NCBI RefSeq assembly: GCF_000067165.1
Contig: NC_010162.1
Span: 7,633,001 to 7,697,000 of the forward strand
DNA from: Sorangium cellulosum So ce56
Lineage (GTDB): Bacteria > Myxococcota_A > Polyangia > Polyangiales > Polyangiaceae
Reading direction: 5' to 3'
DNA: 64,000 nucleotides
Made by a program: the position numbers and the translations under genes. The notes beneath the pieces were generated by a model. It made no database searches. It saw only the letters and a list, made by a program, of their open reading frames with translations, and was not told the DNA's origin. Below, piece by piece: positions 7,871 through 18,200 of the stretch. Position 1 is the first letter of the stretch. Each line of letters starts with the position of its first letter.

Positions 7871-8956
7871 GTGCGCGCGCGTGATCTCGGCGTCGCGCCT
7901 GGCATCTTCGACCCGGGCCCGCTGAACGCGATCACCGACGTGGGCGGCGTGCGCGTCGGGCACGCCACGGTGATCGAGGGAGACGCGATCCGCACCGGCG
8001 TCACCGCCGTATTCCCCCACGGGGGGAACGTCTACCTCGATCGCGTCCCCGGGGCGATCCACGTGGGCAACGGGTTTGGCAAGCTCGTCGGCGCGACCCA
8101 GGTCCGCGAGCTGGGTGAGCTGGAGACTCCCATTCTCCTCACGACCACGCTTTGCGCGTTCCGGGCCGCTGACGCGCTCGTCGAATGGATGCTGGCTCAG
8201 CCGGGCATGGAGGAGGTGCGCTCGCTCAACCCGGTCGTCGGCGAGACCAATGACGGCGTGCTCAACGCGGTCCGGCTCCGCCCGATCACCGCCGAGCACG
8301 TGCGCGCGGCGCTGGGCTCGGCGCGGGAGGGGCCCACGCCGGAGGGGTGCGTCGGCGCGGGCACGGGCACCGTCGCGTTCGGATGGAAGGGGGGGATCGG
8401 CACCGCCTCGCGGGTGCTGCCGGCGTCGCTCGGCGGGGCCTGCGTCGGCGTGCTCGTCCAGTCGAACTTCGGCGGCGTGCTGCAGGTGATGGGGGCGCCC
8501 GTCGGCGAGGAGCTCGGCCGGTACGCTTTCCGGTCGCAGGTCGAGGCGGCGGCGGGGGACGGATCCATCCTCATCCTCGTCGCGACGGACGCGCCGCTGT
8601 CGGACCGCAACCTCGGGCGGCTCGCCGCCCGCGCGATCCTGGGCCTCGCGCGCACCGGATCCTCCGGCGCGAACGGCTCCGGCGACTACGCGATCGCCTT
8701 CTCGACGAGCGCCTCGGTGCGGCGCCGCTCCGGCGCGAAGCGGCTCGTGATCACGGAGCTCGCGAACCAGGAGACGTCCGCCCTCTTTCAGGCCGTGATC
8801 GAGGCGACGGAGGAGGCCATCTACAACTCGCTCTTCACGGCCGAGACCACCACGGGGAGCGGTCGCACCGTGGACGCCATTCCGCTGGATCGCGTCCGTG
8901 AGGTGCTGTCGAGGCACGGCATCCAGCGTCCGTCCGGCCGCTCCCGCCCTGCATGA
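7871..8956 (+). CDS. P1 family (DmpA/BapA-type) N-terminal nucleophile aminopeptidase
   Basis: A 361-residue protein using GTG 7871, with GGGAGG just upstream and the family start (RARDLG...PGPLNAITDV-GGVRVGH) directly after. S58/P1 proteins are made as one chain that cuts itself before a Ser, which becomes the N-terminal nucleophile of the beta chain; they release N-terminal D-, L- or beta-amino acids. Here the cut would fall in GDG/SILILVATDAP, making Ser232 the nucleophile (DmpA Ser250). Other signatures: GNGFGKLVGATQ, ETNDG, GCVGAGTGT, VLVQSNFGG and GSGDYAIAFST. No export signal, so cytosolic. It is not clearly linked to neighbours; copy 1 of the kinase array starts 135 nt downstream with its own upstream element. 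Confidence 0.88.
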   Translation: MRARDLGVAPGIFDPGPLNAITDVGGVRVGHATVIEGDAIRTGVTAVFPHGGNVYLDRVPGAIHVGNGFGKLVGATQVRELGELETPILLTTTLCAFRAADALVEWMLAQPGMEEVRSLNPVVGETNDGVLNAVRLRPITAEHVRAALGSAREGPTPEGCVGAGTGTVAFGWKGGIGTASRVLPASLGGACVGVLVQSNFGGVLQVMGAPVGEELGRYAFRSQVEAAAGDGSILILVATDAPLSDRNLGRLAARAILGLARTGSSGANGSGDYAIAFSTSASVRRRSGAKRLVITELANQETSALFQAVIEATEEAIYNSLFTAETTTGSGRTVDAIPLDRVREVLSRHGIQRPSGRSRPA

Positions 8957-8998
8957 CGCCAAGAGAGCGCCACGGGCGGGCCGGCGCGAGAGCTCGCC

Positions 8999-9033
8999 GC
9001 CGTTTCCCGTGGCGCAGCGAGGCGCTTTTGGCA
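8999..9033 (+). promoter_or_regulatory. Conserved bipartite upstream element, array copy 1
   Basis: Two conserved boxes, GCCGTTTCCCGTGGCG (8999-9014) and CGCTTTTGGCA (9023-9033), end 58 nt before the ATG of kinase copy 1. The same two boxes, 24-25 nt apart start to start, precede all five hybrid-kinase genes at 56-58 nt from the start codon. Either a promoter or a binding site for a shared regulator. TGGCA resembles a sigma-54 -24 half, but no GC dinucleotide sits at the -12 spacing. Confidence 0.5.
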
Positions 9034-9091
9034 ACATCACGAATCGACCGGGCGCCTCGGAGACCGATCCGGCTTTGGACACCCTCCCTTT

Positions 9092-12000
9092 ATGACCGAC
9101 AGTCCACGTTACCGCGTGCTGGAGGTGCTGCACCAAGGTGCGGACACGATCCTCTACCGCGCGCGGCGCGAGGAGGACGGCCGGCCGGTGGTGCTCAAGG
9201 CCCTGCGGCGCGACCACACCAGCCCCCGCGCGCTCGGCAGGCTCCAGCACGAGCTCGAGGTCGCCAGGACGCTGAAGTCGCCCGCGGTCGTCAAGGCCTG
9301 CGGGATCGAGCCGTTCCGCGACCAGATGACGCTGGTCCTCGAGGACTTCGGCGGCCGCTCCCTCGACCGGCTGCTCGATGGCGACGGGCCCATGCGCCCG
9401 ATGTCGCTCGAGCGCTTCTTCCCCCTCGCCCTCCGCCTCACCGCCGCGCTCGCTGAGCTCCACCGACACCACGTCATCCACAGGGACATCAAGCCCCAGA
9501 ACCTGCTCTACAACCCCGACACCGGCGAGGTGAAGATCACCGATCTCGGCATCGCCTCCCTCTCCTCCCGCGGGGCCCAGGAGCTCGCGCACGACGCGCT
9601 CATCGAGGGCACGCTCGCCTACATGGCGCCAGAGCAGACAGGCCGCATCAACCGCCGCGTCGACGAGCGGACCGACCTGTACTCCCTCGGCGTCACCTTC
9701 TACGAGATGCTGACTGGCACCCTGCCCTTCCACGCCAGCGACCCCGTCGCCTGGGTCTATTGCCACATCGCCCAGGCGCCGCGGCCGCCCCACGCGCTCG
9801 TCCCATCGATTCCGCCCCAGCTCTCCGCCGTCGTCCTCAAGCTGCTCTCCAAGGCCGCCGAGGAGCGCTACCAGAGCGCCCTCGGCCTGCGCCACGACCT
9901 CGACACGTGCTTTTCCCAGCTGCGCCAGCGCGGCGCCATCGCGCCCTTCCCGCTCGGACTGCGCGACGTCTCCGATCGGTTCCAGATCCCGCAGCGGCTC
10001 TATGGCCGCGAGCGCGAGCTCGAGGCGCTGCGCGCCGCGTTCGAGCGCGTTGTCGCGAACGGCCGGCCAGAGCTCGTGCTCGTCTCGGGCTATTCGGGCA
10101 TCGGCAAGTCCTCGCTCGTCGCCGAGCTGCACGGGCCCGTCGTGCGCGAGCGCGGCTCCTTCCTCTCCGGCAAGTTCGAGCAGCTCAAGCGCGACGTCCC
10201 CTACCGCGCCTTCCTTCACGCCTTTCGGGGCCTCGTGCAGGAGATCCTCGGCGCGACCGAGGAGCAGGTCGAGCGCTGGAGGCAGCGCCTCCACGAAGCC
10301 CTCGGCCAGAACGGCGGGCTGCTCACCGACATGCTCCCCGAGCTCGCCCTGCTCCTCGGCCCGCAGCCGCCCGTGCCCGAGCTCCCGCCCGCCGAGGCCC
10401 AGAGCCGGCTGCTCGCCACGCTCCAGCGCTTCGTCGCCGCCTGCGCCCGGAAGGAGCACCCCGTCGCCCTCTTCCTCGACGACCTGCAATGGGCCGACGC
10501 GGCCAGCCTCCTCTTGCTCGAGCAGCTCGCCACCTATTCCGGCTCCGAGCACCTCCTGTTGATTGGCGCCTACCGCGACAACGAGGTCGGCCCCGCGCAC
10601 CCGCTCCGGCTCACCTTGGCCGAGGTCCGAAAGCGCGGCGCCGCCGTCGGCGACATCGTCCTCGAGCCGCTCTCCGCCGCCCACGTCGGCGCGCTCGTCG
10701 CCGAGACGGTCCATGCGCCCGAAGCAGAGGTCGAGCCGCTCTCACGGCTGGTTTACGAGAAGACCGGCGGCAACCCCTTCTTCGTGCTCCAGTTCCTCAT
10801 CGCCCTGCGCGACGAGGGGCTCATCACCTTCGACGCCGACGAGGGCGCATGGCGGTGGGACATCGACGCCATCCGCGACAAGGGCTTCACCGACAACGTC
10901 GTCGAGCTGATGGTGGGCAAGCTCAATCGGCTCTCGGTCCCGACGCGCGACGCGCTCAAGCTCGCCGCCTGCCTCGGCGGCAGCGTGGACCTCGACACCC
11001 TGGCGGTCGTCGCGCGAAGGCCGGCGGACGCGCTCCGCGAGGCGCTGGAGGAGGCCGTGCGGGAGGGGCTGCTGCTCCGCCGGGACAGCGCCTATCGCTT
11101 CCTCCACGACCGGGTGCAGCAGGCCGCTTATTCGCTCATCCCGCCCGGACAGCTCGCCGAGGTGCACCTCGGGATCGGCCGGCTGCTCTTGAAGGCACGG
11201 CGCGCGGAGGAGCCCGATGAGACGCTCTTCGATGTCGTCGGCCACCTCAACCGCGGCGCCGCGCTCCTCTGCTCCCAGGCCGAGCGCGACGAGCTCGCCG
11301 CCCTCAACCTCCGCGCCGGCAGGAAGGCCAAGGCTGCCGCCGCCTACCAGTCTGCCGCCGCCCTCTTCGCCGCCGGCCTGGCCCTCCTCGCGCAAGATCC
11401 CCGCGAGCGCTGGGAGACTCGGTACGATCTCGCCTATCCCCTGAGCCTCGAGCGCGCGCACGCCGCCTACGCCACCGGCAGCCCCGAGGAGGCCGAGCGG
11501 CTGCTCGACGAGCTCCTGGAGCGCGCGAGCAACGAGCTCGATCGCGCCGCGGTCGTCGAGCTCGCCGTGAGCTTCTATCAGACCCGAGGGCGGTCCGACC
11601 ACGCCGTCGACCTCGCGCTCGCGTGGCTCCGCGCCTCGGATATCGATCTTCCGCTCCACCCCACCGACGCGCAGGTCAAAGAAGAGACCGAGAGCCTCTG
11701 GCAAGCCCTTGGCGATCGGGCGATCGAGGACCTCATCCGCCTGCCCCCCATGGATCACCCGGAGTGCAAGGTCGTGATGGCGGTGCTGCAAGCCGTGGCC
11801 GGCCCCGCGATCTTCGTGGACCAGGACCTGCACTACCTCATCGTCCTGCGTCAGGTGAAGCTCGGCCTGCGCTACGGCAACGCGGAGAGCTCCGCCCACG
11901 CGTACGCGGCCTTCGCGCGGATGTTCGGCCCGCGGTTCGGGCGATACCGCGAGGCCTACAAGTTCGGAAAGCTCGGCTACGACCTCGCGAACAGGAGCGA

Positions 12001-15000
12001 GCTCCTCACCGTGAAGTCGCTGGTATTTACCCTCTTCGGACAGCAAGTCGTCTTCTGGACACGCCACTACCGGGAGACGTACCCCTACACGCGCGCCGGG
12101 TTCAGCGCCGCGGTCGAGTCCGGCGATATGCGCATCGCGTGCTTCAACTGCGTCTGGGCTCCGCTGTTCCCGCTGCTCGCCGGCGAGCCGCTGGAGGACG
12201 TCCTCCACGAGGTCGAGGAGCGCAGCCGCTTCGTGCGCAAGGCCGGTTACGCGTTCGCCTACGGCGTCCTGGCCAGCGCCCACGCCCTCATCCAGACGCT
12301 GCGCGGGAGGCCGGTCCGCTTCTCCACCCTCGACGGCTCCGAGCTGGATCCGCCGGCCTTCGAGGCGCGGCTCGACGAGGGGGATATGCGGGGCGCCCGC
12401 GGCCTCCATTTCAGCATGAAGGCCCGGGCGCTCTTCGTCCTCGGCTCTTACGGAGAGGCGCTCGCCGCGGCGACGCGCGTGATCGTCGATCACCCCTTCA
12501 AGAGCGAGCCCTACGCGCTCATCGCCGAGAACTTCTATGTTCACGCGCTCTCGCTCGCGGCGCTCGTCGACGCCGACGGCGGCGCGCCCGAGCCGCCCAA
12601 GCCGCACGAAGCGCGGCGGTCGCCGGCGCAGGAGCTCCCCGAGGGCCTCCTCGACAGCGAGCGGCAGCTCGGCGCGTGGGCCGCGAGCTGCCCCGACAAC
12701 TTCCTCCACAAGCACGCGTTGGTCCGCGCCGAGATCGCCCGGCTCCTCGGGCGCGAGCCCGAGGCCATCCGGCTGTACGAGCAGGCCATCTCCTCGGCGC
12801 GGGAGAACGGCTTCGTCCAGCACGAGGCCATCGCCAGCGAGCTCGCCGCCCGGTTCTACCGCGATCGCGGCCTGTCCACGCCCGCCGACGCCTACCTGCG
12901 GGACGCCCGCGCCGCCTACTTCCGCTGGGGCGCGCACGCCAAGGTCGAGCAGCTCGACCAGCGGTATCCCTTCCTCGTCGAGCGAAAGCCGATCGCCCCC
13001 ACCGTCACCTTCGCCGTCCGCGCCGAGCAGTTCGACGTCCTCTCCATCGTCAAGGCGTCTCAGAGCATCTCGGGCGAGCTCAAGCTCCCGCGCCTGCTCG
13101 AGATGCTCCTGCGCATCGTGGTCGAGCACGCGGGCGCCGGAGAGGGGGTGGTGCTGCTGGTCCGGGAGGAGCGCCTGTCGACGGCGGCGGCGATCGCCGC
13201 GTCAGGGGGCGCGGCGCGGCTGCTCGACGCGGGCGAGGCGGCGGCGCTGCCGCAATCCATTCTCAACTATGTCCTCCGCAGCCGCGAGCGCGTGCTGCTC
13301 GACGACGCGACGGCCAGGCACCCGTTCTCGGAGGACGAGTATTTCGGCCGCAAGAGGCCGAGATCGGTGCTGTGCCTCCCGATCGTGCGGCAAACGCGGC
13401 TGCTCGGCGTGCTCTACCTGGAGAACGGGCTCGTGGCCGGGGCGTTCACCCCCGGGCGGCTCACCGTGCTCGAGCTGCTCACCTCGCAGTCGGCCATCTC
13501 GCTCGAGAACGCCATGCTCTACGCCGATATCGAGCAGGAGAACGCCGAGCGGCGGCGGGCAGAGCAGGCGCTGAAGGCCAACCAGGTGACGCTGCAGGCC
13601 ATCGTCGACAACTCCGCCGCGGCCATCTTCCTCAAGGATCGCGATGGCCGGTATTTGCTCGCCAACCGCCACGCAGGGAACGTCGCCGGCGTGCCGAGCC
13701 ATGAGCTCCTCGGAAAGACCGACGCCGAGCTCTATCAGGGCGTGGACGTCGAGGTCATTCGAGACAACGACCGGCGGGTGCTCGACGCGGGCGAGCCGCT
13801 GGAGTTCGAGGAGGAGGTGTTGACGAAAGAGGGCGAGCCACGCATCTACCTGTCCCTCAAGTTCCCGCTCGGCGAGAGCGTTATGCCCGGCGTGCTGTGC
13901 GGCATCTGCACCGACATCACCGAGCGCAAGCGGGCCGAGCTCGCCGAGCGCTTCCTCGCCGAGGCGAGCCGCAAGCTCATGGCCCTCGGCTACGGCGCCA
14001 CCCTCGACAGCGTCGCGCAGCTCGCGTTGCCGGCGCTGGCCGACCGATGCGTCATCGACGTGGACCTCACCCAGGACGCCCCGGGGCGGACGGCCACCGC
14101 GGTCACCGCGGGCGTGCCGGCCGAGCTCGCAGGCGCGGTGATGGACGCCCTGCGACCCCTGGCGGCGGCGTCGCCGGACCGGCCCGAGATAAGCGACGTC
14201 CGCGCCGCACCTCTCCTCGAGCCGCTCGGCGTTCACTCCTTCCTCCGCGTCCCGCTCCTCGCGCGCGACCGGCGCTTCGGCGTCATGACCCTGCTGGCGG
14301 CCGCGCCGCGGCACCGTTACGGCCCAGCCGACCTGTGGCTGGCCCAGGAGCTGGCGAGCCGCGCCGCGCTCGCCCTCGACAACAGCCGCCTGTTCGCCGA
14401 GGCCCAGGAGGCCATCGAGCGCCGCGACGAGTTCCTCCTCGTCGCATCGCACGAGCTCAAGACACCGCTCACCTCGCTCACGATGCAAGCCCACCTCCTC
14501 GCCCGGCTCCTGCCCCGCCTCCAGCGCGCCGAGGTCGCTCCGGAGCGCATCGACGCCGCGATCCAGCTCCTCAACCGCCAGATCGCGCGCCTCGCCCACC
14601 TGGTCAACGAGCTGCTCGACGTCACCCGCCTCAACGCCGGCCAGCTGACCCTCTCTCGCGCGCCCGTCGACCTGGCCGCCCTGGCGCGCGAGGTCGTCGA
14701 GCGGATGCACCAGCAGCTCACCGACGCCCGCTGCCGCACCCAGCTCGAGCTGGACGAGCCCGTGATGGGACACTGGGATCCGTCTCGCATGGAGCAGGTC
14801 CTCATCAACCTCCTGTCCAACGCGCTCAAATATGGCGCGGGAGGCCTCATTCATGTCATCGTGCGCCGCGAGGGGGCTCGCGCTGTGCTCGTCGTCCGCG
14901 ATCATGGCATGGGCATCGCGGAGGCCGACCAGGCCAGGATCTTCGAGCGCTTCGAGCGCGCCGTCTCCGTCCGCAACTTCGGCGGCCTCGGCCTCGGCCT

Positions 15001-15151
15001 CTACATCGTTCGATGGATCGTCACCTCCCACGGCGGCACCATCCGCGTCGAGAGCAGGCCGGGCGCGGGCGCCACGTTCATCGTCGAGCTGCCTTTGCAC
15101 CCGCCGGAAGCGGAGACGGAAGGCCAGGGCACCTTTCTCCCGCCGGCGTGA
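9092..15151 (+). CDS. HstK-like Ser/Thr kinase-AAA-GAF-PAS-histidine kinase, array copy 1
   Basis: 2019 residues, no membrane segment, cytosolic. Order of modules: Ser/Thr kinase 6-265 (Lys36 in VLK, HRDIKPQN with Asp132, DLG 151-153, APE 179-181; the Gly-loop is reduced to HQGADTILY); linker; AAA/NTPase 305-600 (Walker A GYSGIGKSS with Lys339, Walker B FLDDLQWAD 461-469); helical TPR-like region about 600-1270; GAF 1312-1480; short coiled coil; PAS 1498-1620; second GAF-like 1625-1770; HisKA with phospho-acceptor His1787 (SHELKTPL); HATPase with Asn1906/Asn1910, DHGMGI and GGLGLGLYIV. The architecture matches the trifunctional Ser/Thr-His kinases known from cyanobacteria (HstK type). No receiver domain is fused or adjacent. 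ATG 9092 matches the start of all copies; it lacks an SD and follows a pyrimidine-rich tract. Confidence 0.9.
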   Translation: MTDSPRYRVLEVLHQGADTILYRARREEDGRPVVLKALRRDHTSPRALGRLQHELEVARTLKSPAVVKACGIEPFRDQMTLVLEDFGGRSLDRLLDGDGPMRPMSLERFFPLALRLTAALAELHRHHVIHRDIKPQNLLYNPDTGEVKITDLGIASLSSRGAQELAHDALIEGTLAYMAPEQTGRINRRVDERTDLYSLGVTFYEMLTGTLPFHASDPVAWVYCHIAQAPRPPHALVPSIPPQLSAVVLKLLSKAAEERYQSALGLRHDLDTCFSQLRQRGAIAPFPLGLRDVSDRFQIPQRLYGRERELEALRAAFERVVANGRPELVLVSGYSGIGKSSLVAELHGPVVRERGSFLSGKFEQLKRDVPYRAFLHAFRGLVQEILGATEEQVERWRQRLHEALGQNGGLLTDMLPELALLLGPQPPVPELPPAEAQSRLLATLQRFVAACARKEHPVALFLDDLQWADAASLLLLEQLATYSGSEHLLLIGAYRDNEVGPAHPLRLTLAEVRKRGAAVGDIVLEPLSAAHVGALVAETVHAPEAEVEPLSRLVYEKTGGNPFFVLQFLIALRDEGLITFDADEGAWRWDIDAIRDKGFTDNVVELMVGKLNRLSVPTRDALKLAACLGGSVDLDTLAVVARRPADALREALEEAVREGLLLRRDSAYRFLHDRVQQAAYSLIPPGQLAEVHLGIGRLLLKARRAEEPDETLFDVVGHLNRGAALLCSQAERDELAALNLRAGRKAKAAAAYQSAAALFAAGLALLAQDPRERWETRYDLAYPLSLERAHAAYATGSPEEAERLLDELLERASNELDRAAVVELAVSFYQTRGRSDHAVDLALAWLRASDIDLPLHPTDAQVKEETESLWQALGDRAIEDLIRLPPMDHPECKVVMAVLQAVAGPAIFVDQDLHYLIVLRQVKLGLRYGNAESSAHAYAAFARMFGPRFGRYREAYKFGKLGYDLANRSELLTVKSLVFTLFGQQVVFWTRHYRETYPYTRAGFSAAVESGDMRIACFNCVWAPLFPLLAGEPLEDVLHEVEERSRFVRKAGYAFAYGVLASAHALIQTLRGRPVRFSTLDGSELDPPAFEARLDEGDMRGARGLHFSMKARALFVLGSYGEALAAATRVIVDHPFKSEPYALIAENFYVHALSLAALVDADGGAPEPPKPHEARRSPAQELPEGLLDSERQLGAWAASCPDNFLHKHALVRAEIARLLGREPEAIRLYEQAISSARENGFVQHEAIASELAARFYRDRGLSTPADAYLRDARAAYFRWGAHAKVEQLDQRYPFLVERKPIAPTVTFAVRAEQFDVLSIVKASQSISGELKLPRLLEMLLRIVVEHAGAGEGVVLLVREERLSTAAAIAASGGAARLLDAGEAAALPQSILNYVLRSRERVLLDDATARHPFSEDEYFGRKRPRSVLCLPIVRQTRLLGVLYLENGLVAGAFTPGRLTVLELLTSQSAISLENAMLYADIEQENAERRRAEQALKANQVTLQAIVDNSAAAIFLKDRDGRYLLANRHAGNVAGVPSHELLGKTDAELYQGVDVEVIRDNDRRVLDAGEPLEFEEEVLTKEGEPRIYLSLKFPLGESVMPGVLCGICTDITERKRAELAERFLAEASRKLMALGYGATLDSVAQLALPALADRCVIDVDLTQDAPGRTATAVTAGVPAELAGAVMDALRPLAAASPDRPEISDVRAAPLLEPLGVHSFLRVPLLARDRRFGVMTLLAAAPRHRYGPADLWLAQELASRAALALDNSRLFAEAQEAIERRDEFLLVASHELKTPLTSLTMQAHLLARLLPRLQRAEVAPERIDAAIQLLNRQIARLAHLVNELLDVTRLNAGQLTLSRAPVDLAALAREVVERMHQQLTDARCRTQLELDEPVMGHWDPSRMEQVLINLLSNALKYGAGGLIHVIVRREGARAVLVVRDHGMGIAEADQARIFERFERAVSVRNFGGLGLGLYIVRWIVTSHGGTIRVESRPGAGATFIVELPLHPPEAETEGQGTFLPPA
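9302..11195 (+). repeat. Near-identical paralogous segment (copy 1 partner)
   Basis: About 1.9 kb covering most of the Ser/Thr kinase and AAA modules of copy 1. By eye it matches 15488-17381 in copy 2 with only about ten base differences, while the coding sequence on its 3' side becomes clearly divergent within a few codons. Such a sharp boundary is typical of recent gene conversion or recombination between tandem copies. Confidence 0.75.
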
Positions 15152-15185
15152 GCGTTCACCGGGGCCGAAGCCGGCGCTGCTCCGC

Positions 15186-15221
15186 GCCGTTTGCTCGTGA
15201 CGGGTCGCAGCGCTTTTGGCA
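15186..15221 (+). promoter_or_regulatory. Conserved bipartite upstream element, array copy 2
   Basis: GCCGTTTGCTCGTGACG at 15186-15202 and CGCTTTTGGCA at 15211-15221, ending 56 nt before ATG 15278. The first box is the same in copies 2, 3 and 4. Confidence 0.5.
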
Positions 15222-15277
15222 ATGTACCAAGTTGAACCGCAGCACGCCGCTGACGTCCCGGGTTCAAAGATTCTCCT

Positions 15278-18200
15278 ATGCCCCATAGTCCACGTTACCG
15301 CGTGCTGGAGGTGCTGCACCAAGGTGCGGACACGATCCTCTACCGCGCGCGGCGCGAGGAGGACGGCCGGCCGGTGGTGCTCAAGGCCCTGCGGCGCGAC
15401 CACACCAGCCCCCGCGCGCTCGGCAGGCTCCAGCACGAGCTCGAGATCGCCAGGACGCTCGCTTCGCCGGTCATCGCCAGGGCCTACGGGATCGAGCCGT
15501 TCCGCGACCAGATGACGCTGGTCCTCGAGGACTTCGGCGGCCGCTCCCTCGACCGGCTGCTCGATGGCGACGGGCCCATGCGCCCGATGTCGCTCGAGCG
15601 CTTCTTCCCCCTCGCCCTCCGCCTCACCGCCGCGCTCGCTGAGCTCCACCGACACCACGTCATCCACAGGGACATCAAGCCCCAGAACCTGCTCTACAAC
15701 CCCGACACCGGCGAGGTGAAGATCACCGATCTCGGCATCGCCTCCCTCTCCCCCCGCGGGGCCCAGGAGCTCGCGCACGACGCGCTCATCGAGGGCACGC
15801 TCGCCTACATGGCGCCGGAGCAGACAGGCCGCATCAACCGTCGCGTCGACGAGCGGACCGACCTGTACTCCCTCGGCGTCACCTTCTACGAGATGCTGAC
15901 TGGCACCCTGCCCTTCCACGCCAGCGACCCCGTCGCCTGGGTCTATTGCCACATCGCCCAGGCGCCGCGGCCGCCCCACGCGCTCGTCCCATCGATTCCG
16001 CCCCAGCTCTCCGCCGTCGTCCTCAAGCTGCTCTCCAAGGCCGCCGAGGAGCGCTACCAGAGCGCCCTCGGCCTGCGCCACGACCTCGACACGTGCTTTT
16101 CCCAGCTGCGCCAGCGCGGCGCCATCGCGCCCTTCCCGCTCGGACTGCGCGACGTCTCCGATCGGTTCCAGATCCCGCAGCGGCTCTATGGCCGCGAGCG
16201 CGAGCTCGAGGCGCTGCGCGCCGCGTTCGAGCGCGTTGTCGCGAACGGCCGGCCAGAGCTCGTGCTCGTCTCGGGCTATTCGGGCATCGGCAAGTCCTCG
16301 CTCGTCGCCGAGCTGCACGGGCCCGTCGTGCGCGAGCGCGGCTCCTTCCTCTCCGGCAAGTTCGATCAGCTCAAGCGCGACGTCCCCTACCGCGCCTTCC
16401 TTCACGCCTTTCGGGGCCTCGTGCAGGAGATCCTCGGCGCGACCGAGGAGCAGGTCGAGCGCTGGAGAGAGCGCCTCCGCGAGGCCCTCGGCCAGAACGG
16501 CGGGCTGCTCACCGACATGCTCCCCGAGCTCGCCCTGCTCCTCGGCCCGCAGCCGCCCGTGCCCGAGCTCCCGCCCGCCGAGGCCCAGAGCCGGCTGCTC
16601 GCCACGCTCCAGCGCTTCGTCGCCGCCTGCGCCCGGAAGGAGCACCCCGTCGCCCTCTTCCTCGACGACCTGCAATGGGCCGACGCGGCCAGCCTCCTCT
16701 TGCTCGAGCAGCTCGCCACCTATTCCGGCTCCGAGCACCTCCTGTTGATTGGCGCCTACCGCGACAACGAGGTCGGCCCCGCGCACCCGCTCCGGCTCAC
16801 CTTGGCCGAGGTCCGAAAGCGCGGCGCCGCCGTCGGCGACATCGTCCTCGAGCCGCTCTCCGCCGCCCACGTCGGCGCGCTCGTCGCCGAGACGGTCCAT
16901 GCGCCCGAAGCAGAGGTCGAGCCGCTCTCACGGCTGGTTTACGAGAAGACCGGCGGCAACCCCTTCTTCGTGCTCCAGTTCCTCATCGCCCTGCGCGACG
17001 AGGGGCTCATCACCTTCGACGCCGACGAGGGCGCATGGCGGTGGGACATCGACGCCATCCGCGACAAGGGCTTCACCGACAACGTCGTCGAGCTGATGGT
17101 GGGCAAGCTCAATCGGCTCTCGGTCCCGACGCGCGACGCGCTCAAGCTCGCCGCCTGCCTCGGCGGCAGCGTGGACCTCGACACCCTGGCGGTCGTCGCG
17201 CGAAGGCCGGCGGACGCGCTCCGCGAGGCGCTGGAGGAGGCCGTGCGGGAGGGGCTGCTGCTCCGCCGGGACAGCGCCTATCGCTTCCTCCACGACCGGG
17301 TGCAGCAGGCCGCTTATTCGCTCATCCCGCCCGGACAGCTCGCCGAGGTGCACCTCGGGATCGGCCGGTTGCTCTTGAAGGGGCGGAGGCCGGACGAGCG
17401 CGAGGACGCGCTGTTCGAGATCGTGGGCCACCTCAACCGCGGCGCCGCGCTCCTCTGCTCCCGGGCTGAGCGCGACGAGCTCGCCGCGCTGAACCTCCGC
17501 GCCGGCAGGAAGGCCGAGGCCGCCGCCGCCTACCAGTCTGCCGCCGCCCTCTTCGCCGCCGGCCTGGCCCTCCTCGCGGACGAGCCCCAGGAACGCTGGG
17601 AGACGCAGTACGCGTTGACCCACGCCCTGAGCTTCGAGCGAGCGCGCTGCGCGTACATCCTCGGCAACTTCGATGAAGCCGAGCGGCTGCTCGAGGAGCT
17701 CACGGATCGCTCGATGACCAAGATCGAGAGGGCCGCCGTCGTCGAGCTCGCCGTCGCCTTGCACGTGACCCGCGGGCAGAGCGCCCGCGCCGTGGAGCTC
17801 GGTCTCTCCTTCCTGCGCTCTTACGACATCCATCTGCCAACCCACCTCACCGACGCGCGCATCGACGAAGAGACCGAGAGCGTATGGAAGGCCCTGGGCG
17901 ACCGGGCGATCGAGGGCCTCATCCACCTGCCCCCCATGACGCACCCGGAGATCAAGATCGCGATGAGCATCTTGAAGAGCGTGTCCGTCGCTGCGTATTT
18001 CGTGGACCAGAACCTGCATCACATGGTCCTCGAGCGCATGGTCACGCTCAGCCTCCTCCATGGCAACGCCGAGAGCTCGGCCCATGCGTACACCGCCTTC
18101 GCGCGGGTGCTCGGCCCGCGGTTCGGGAGATACAAGGAGGCTTACCTGTTCGGCAAGCTCGGCTACGACCTCGCGGAGAGGAGCGAGCACCTCGCCGCGA

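Noticed and set aside
9023..9044. Sigma-54 promoter at the CTTTTGGCA element
   Set aside because: TGGCA resembles the -24 half, but none of the five copies has GC at the required 12-base distance.
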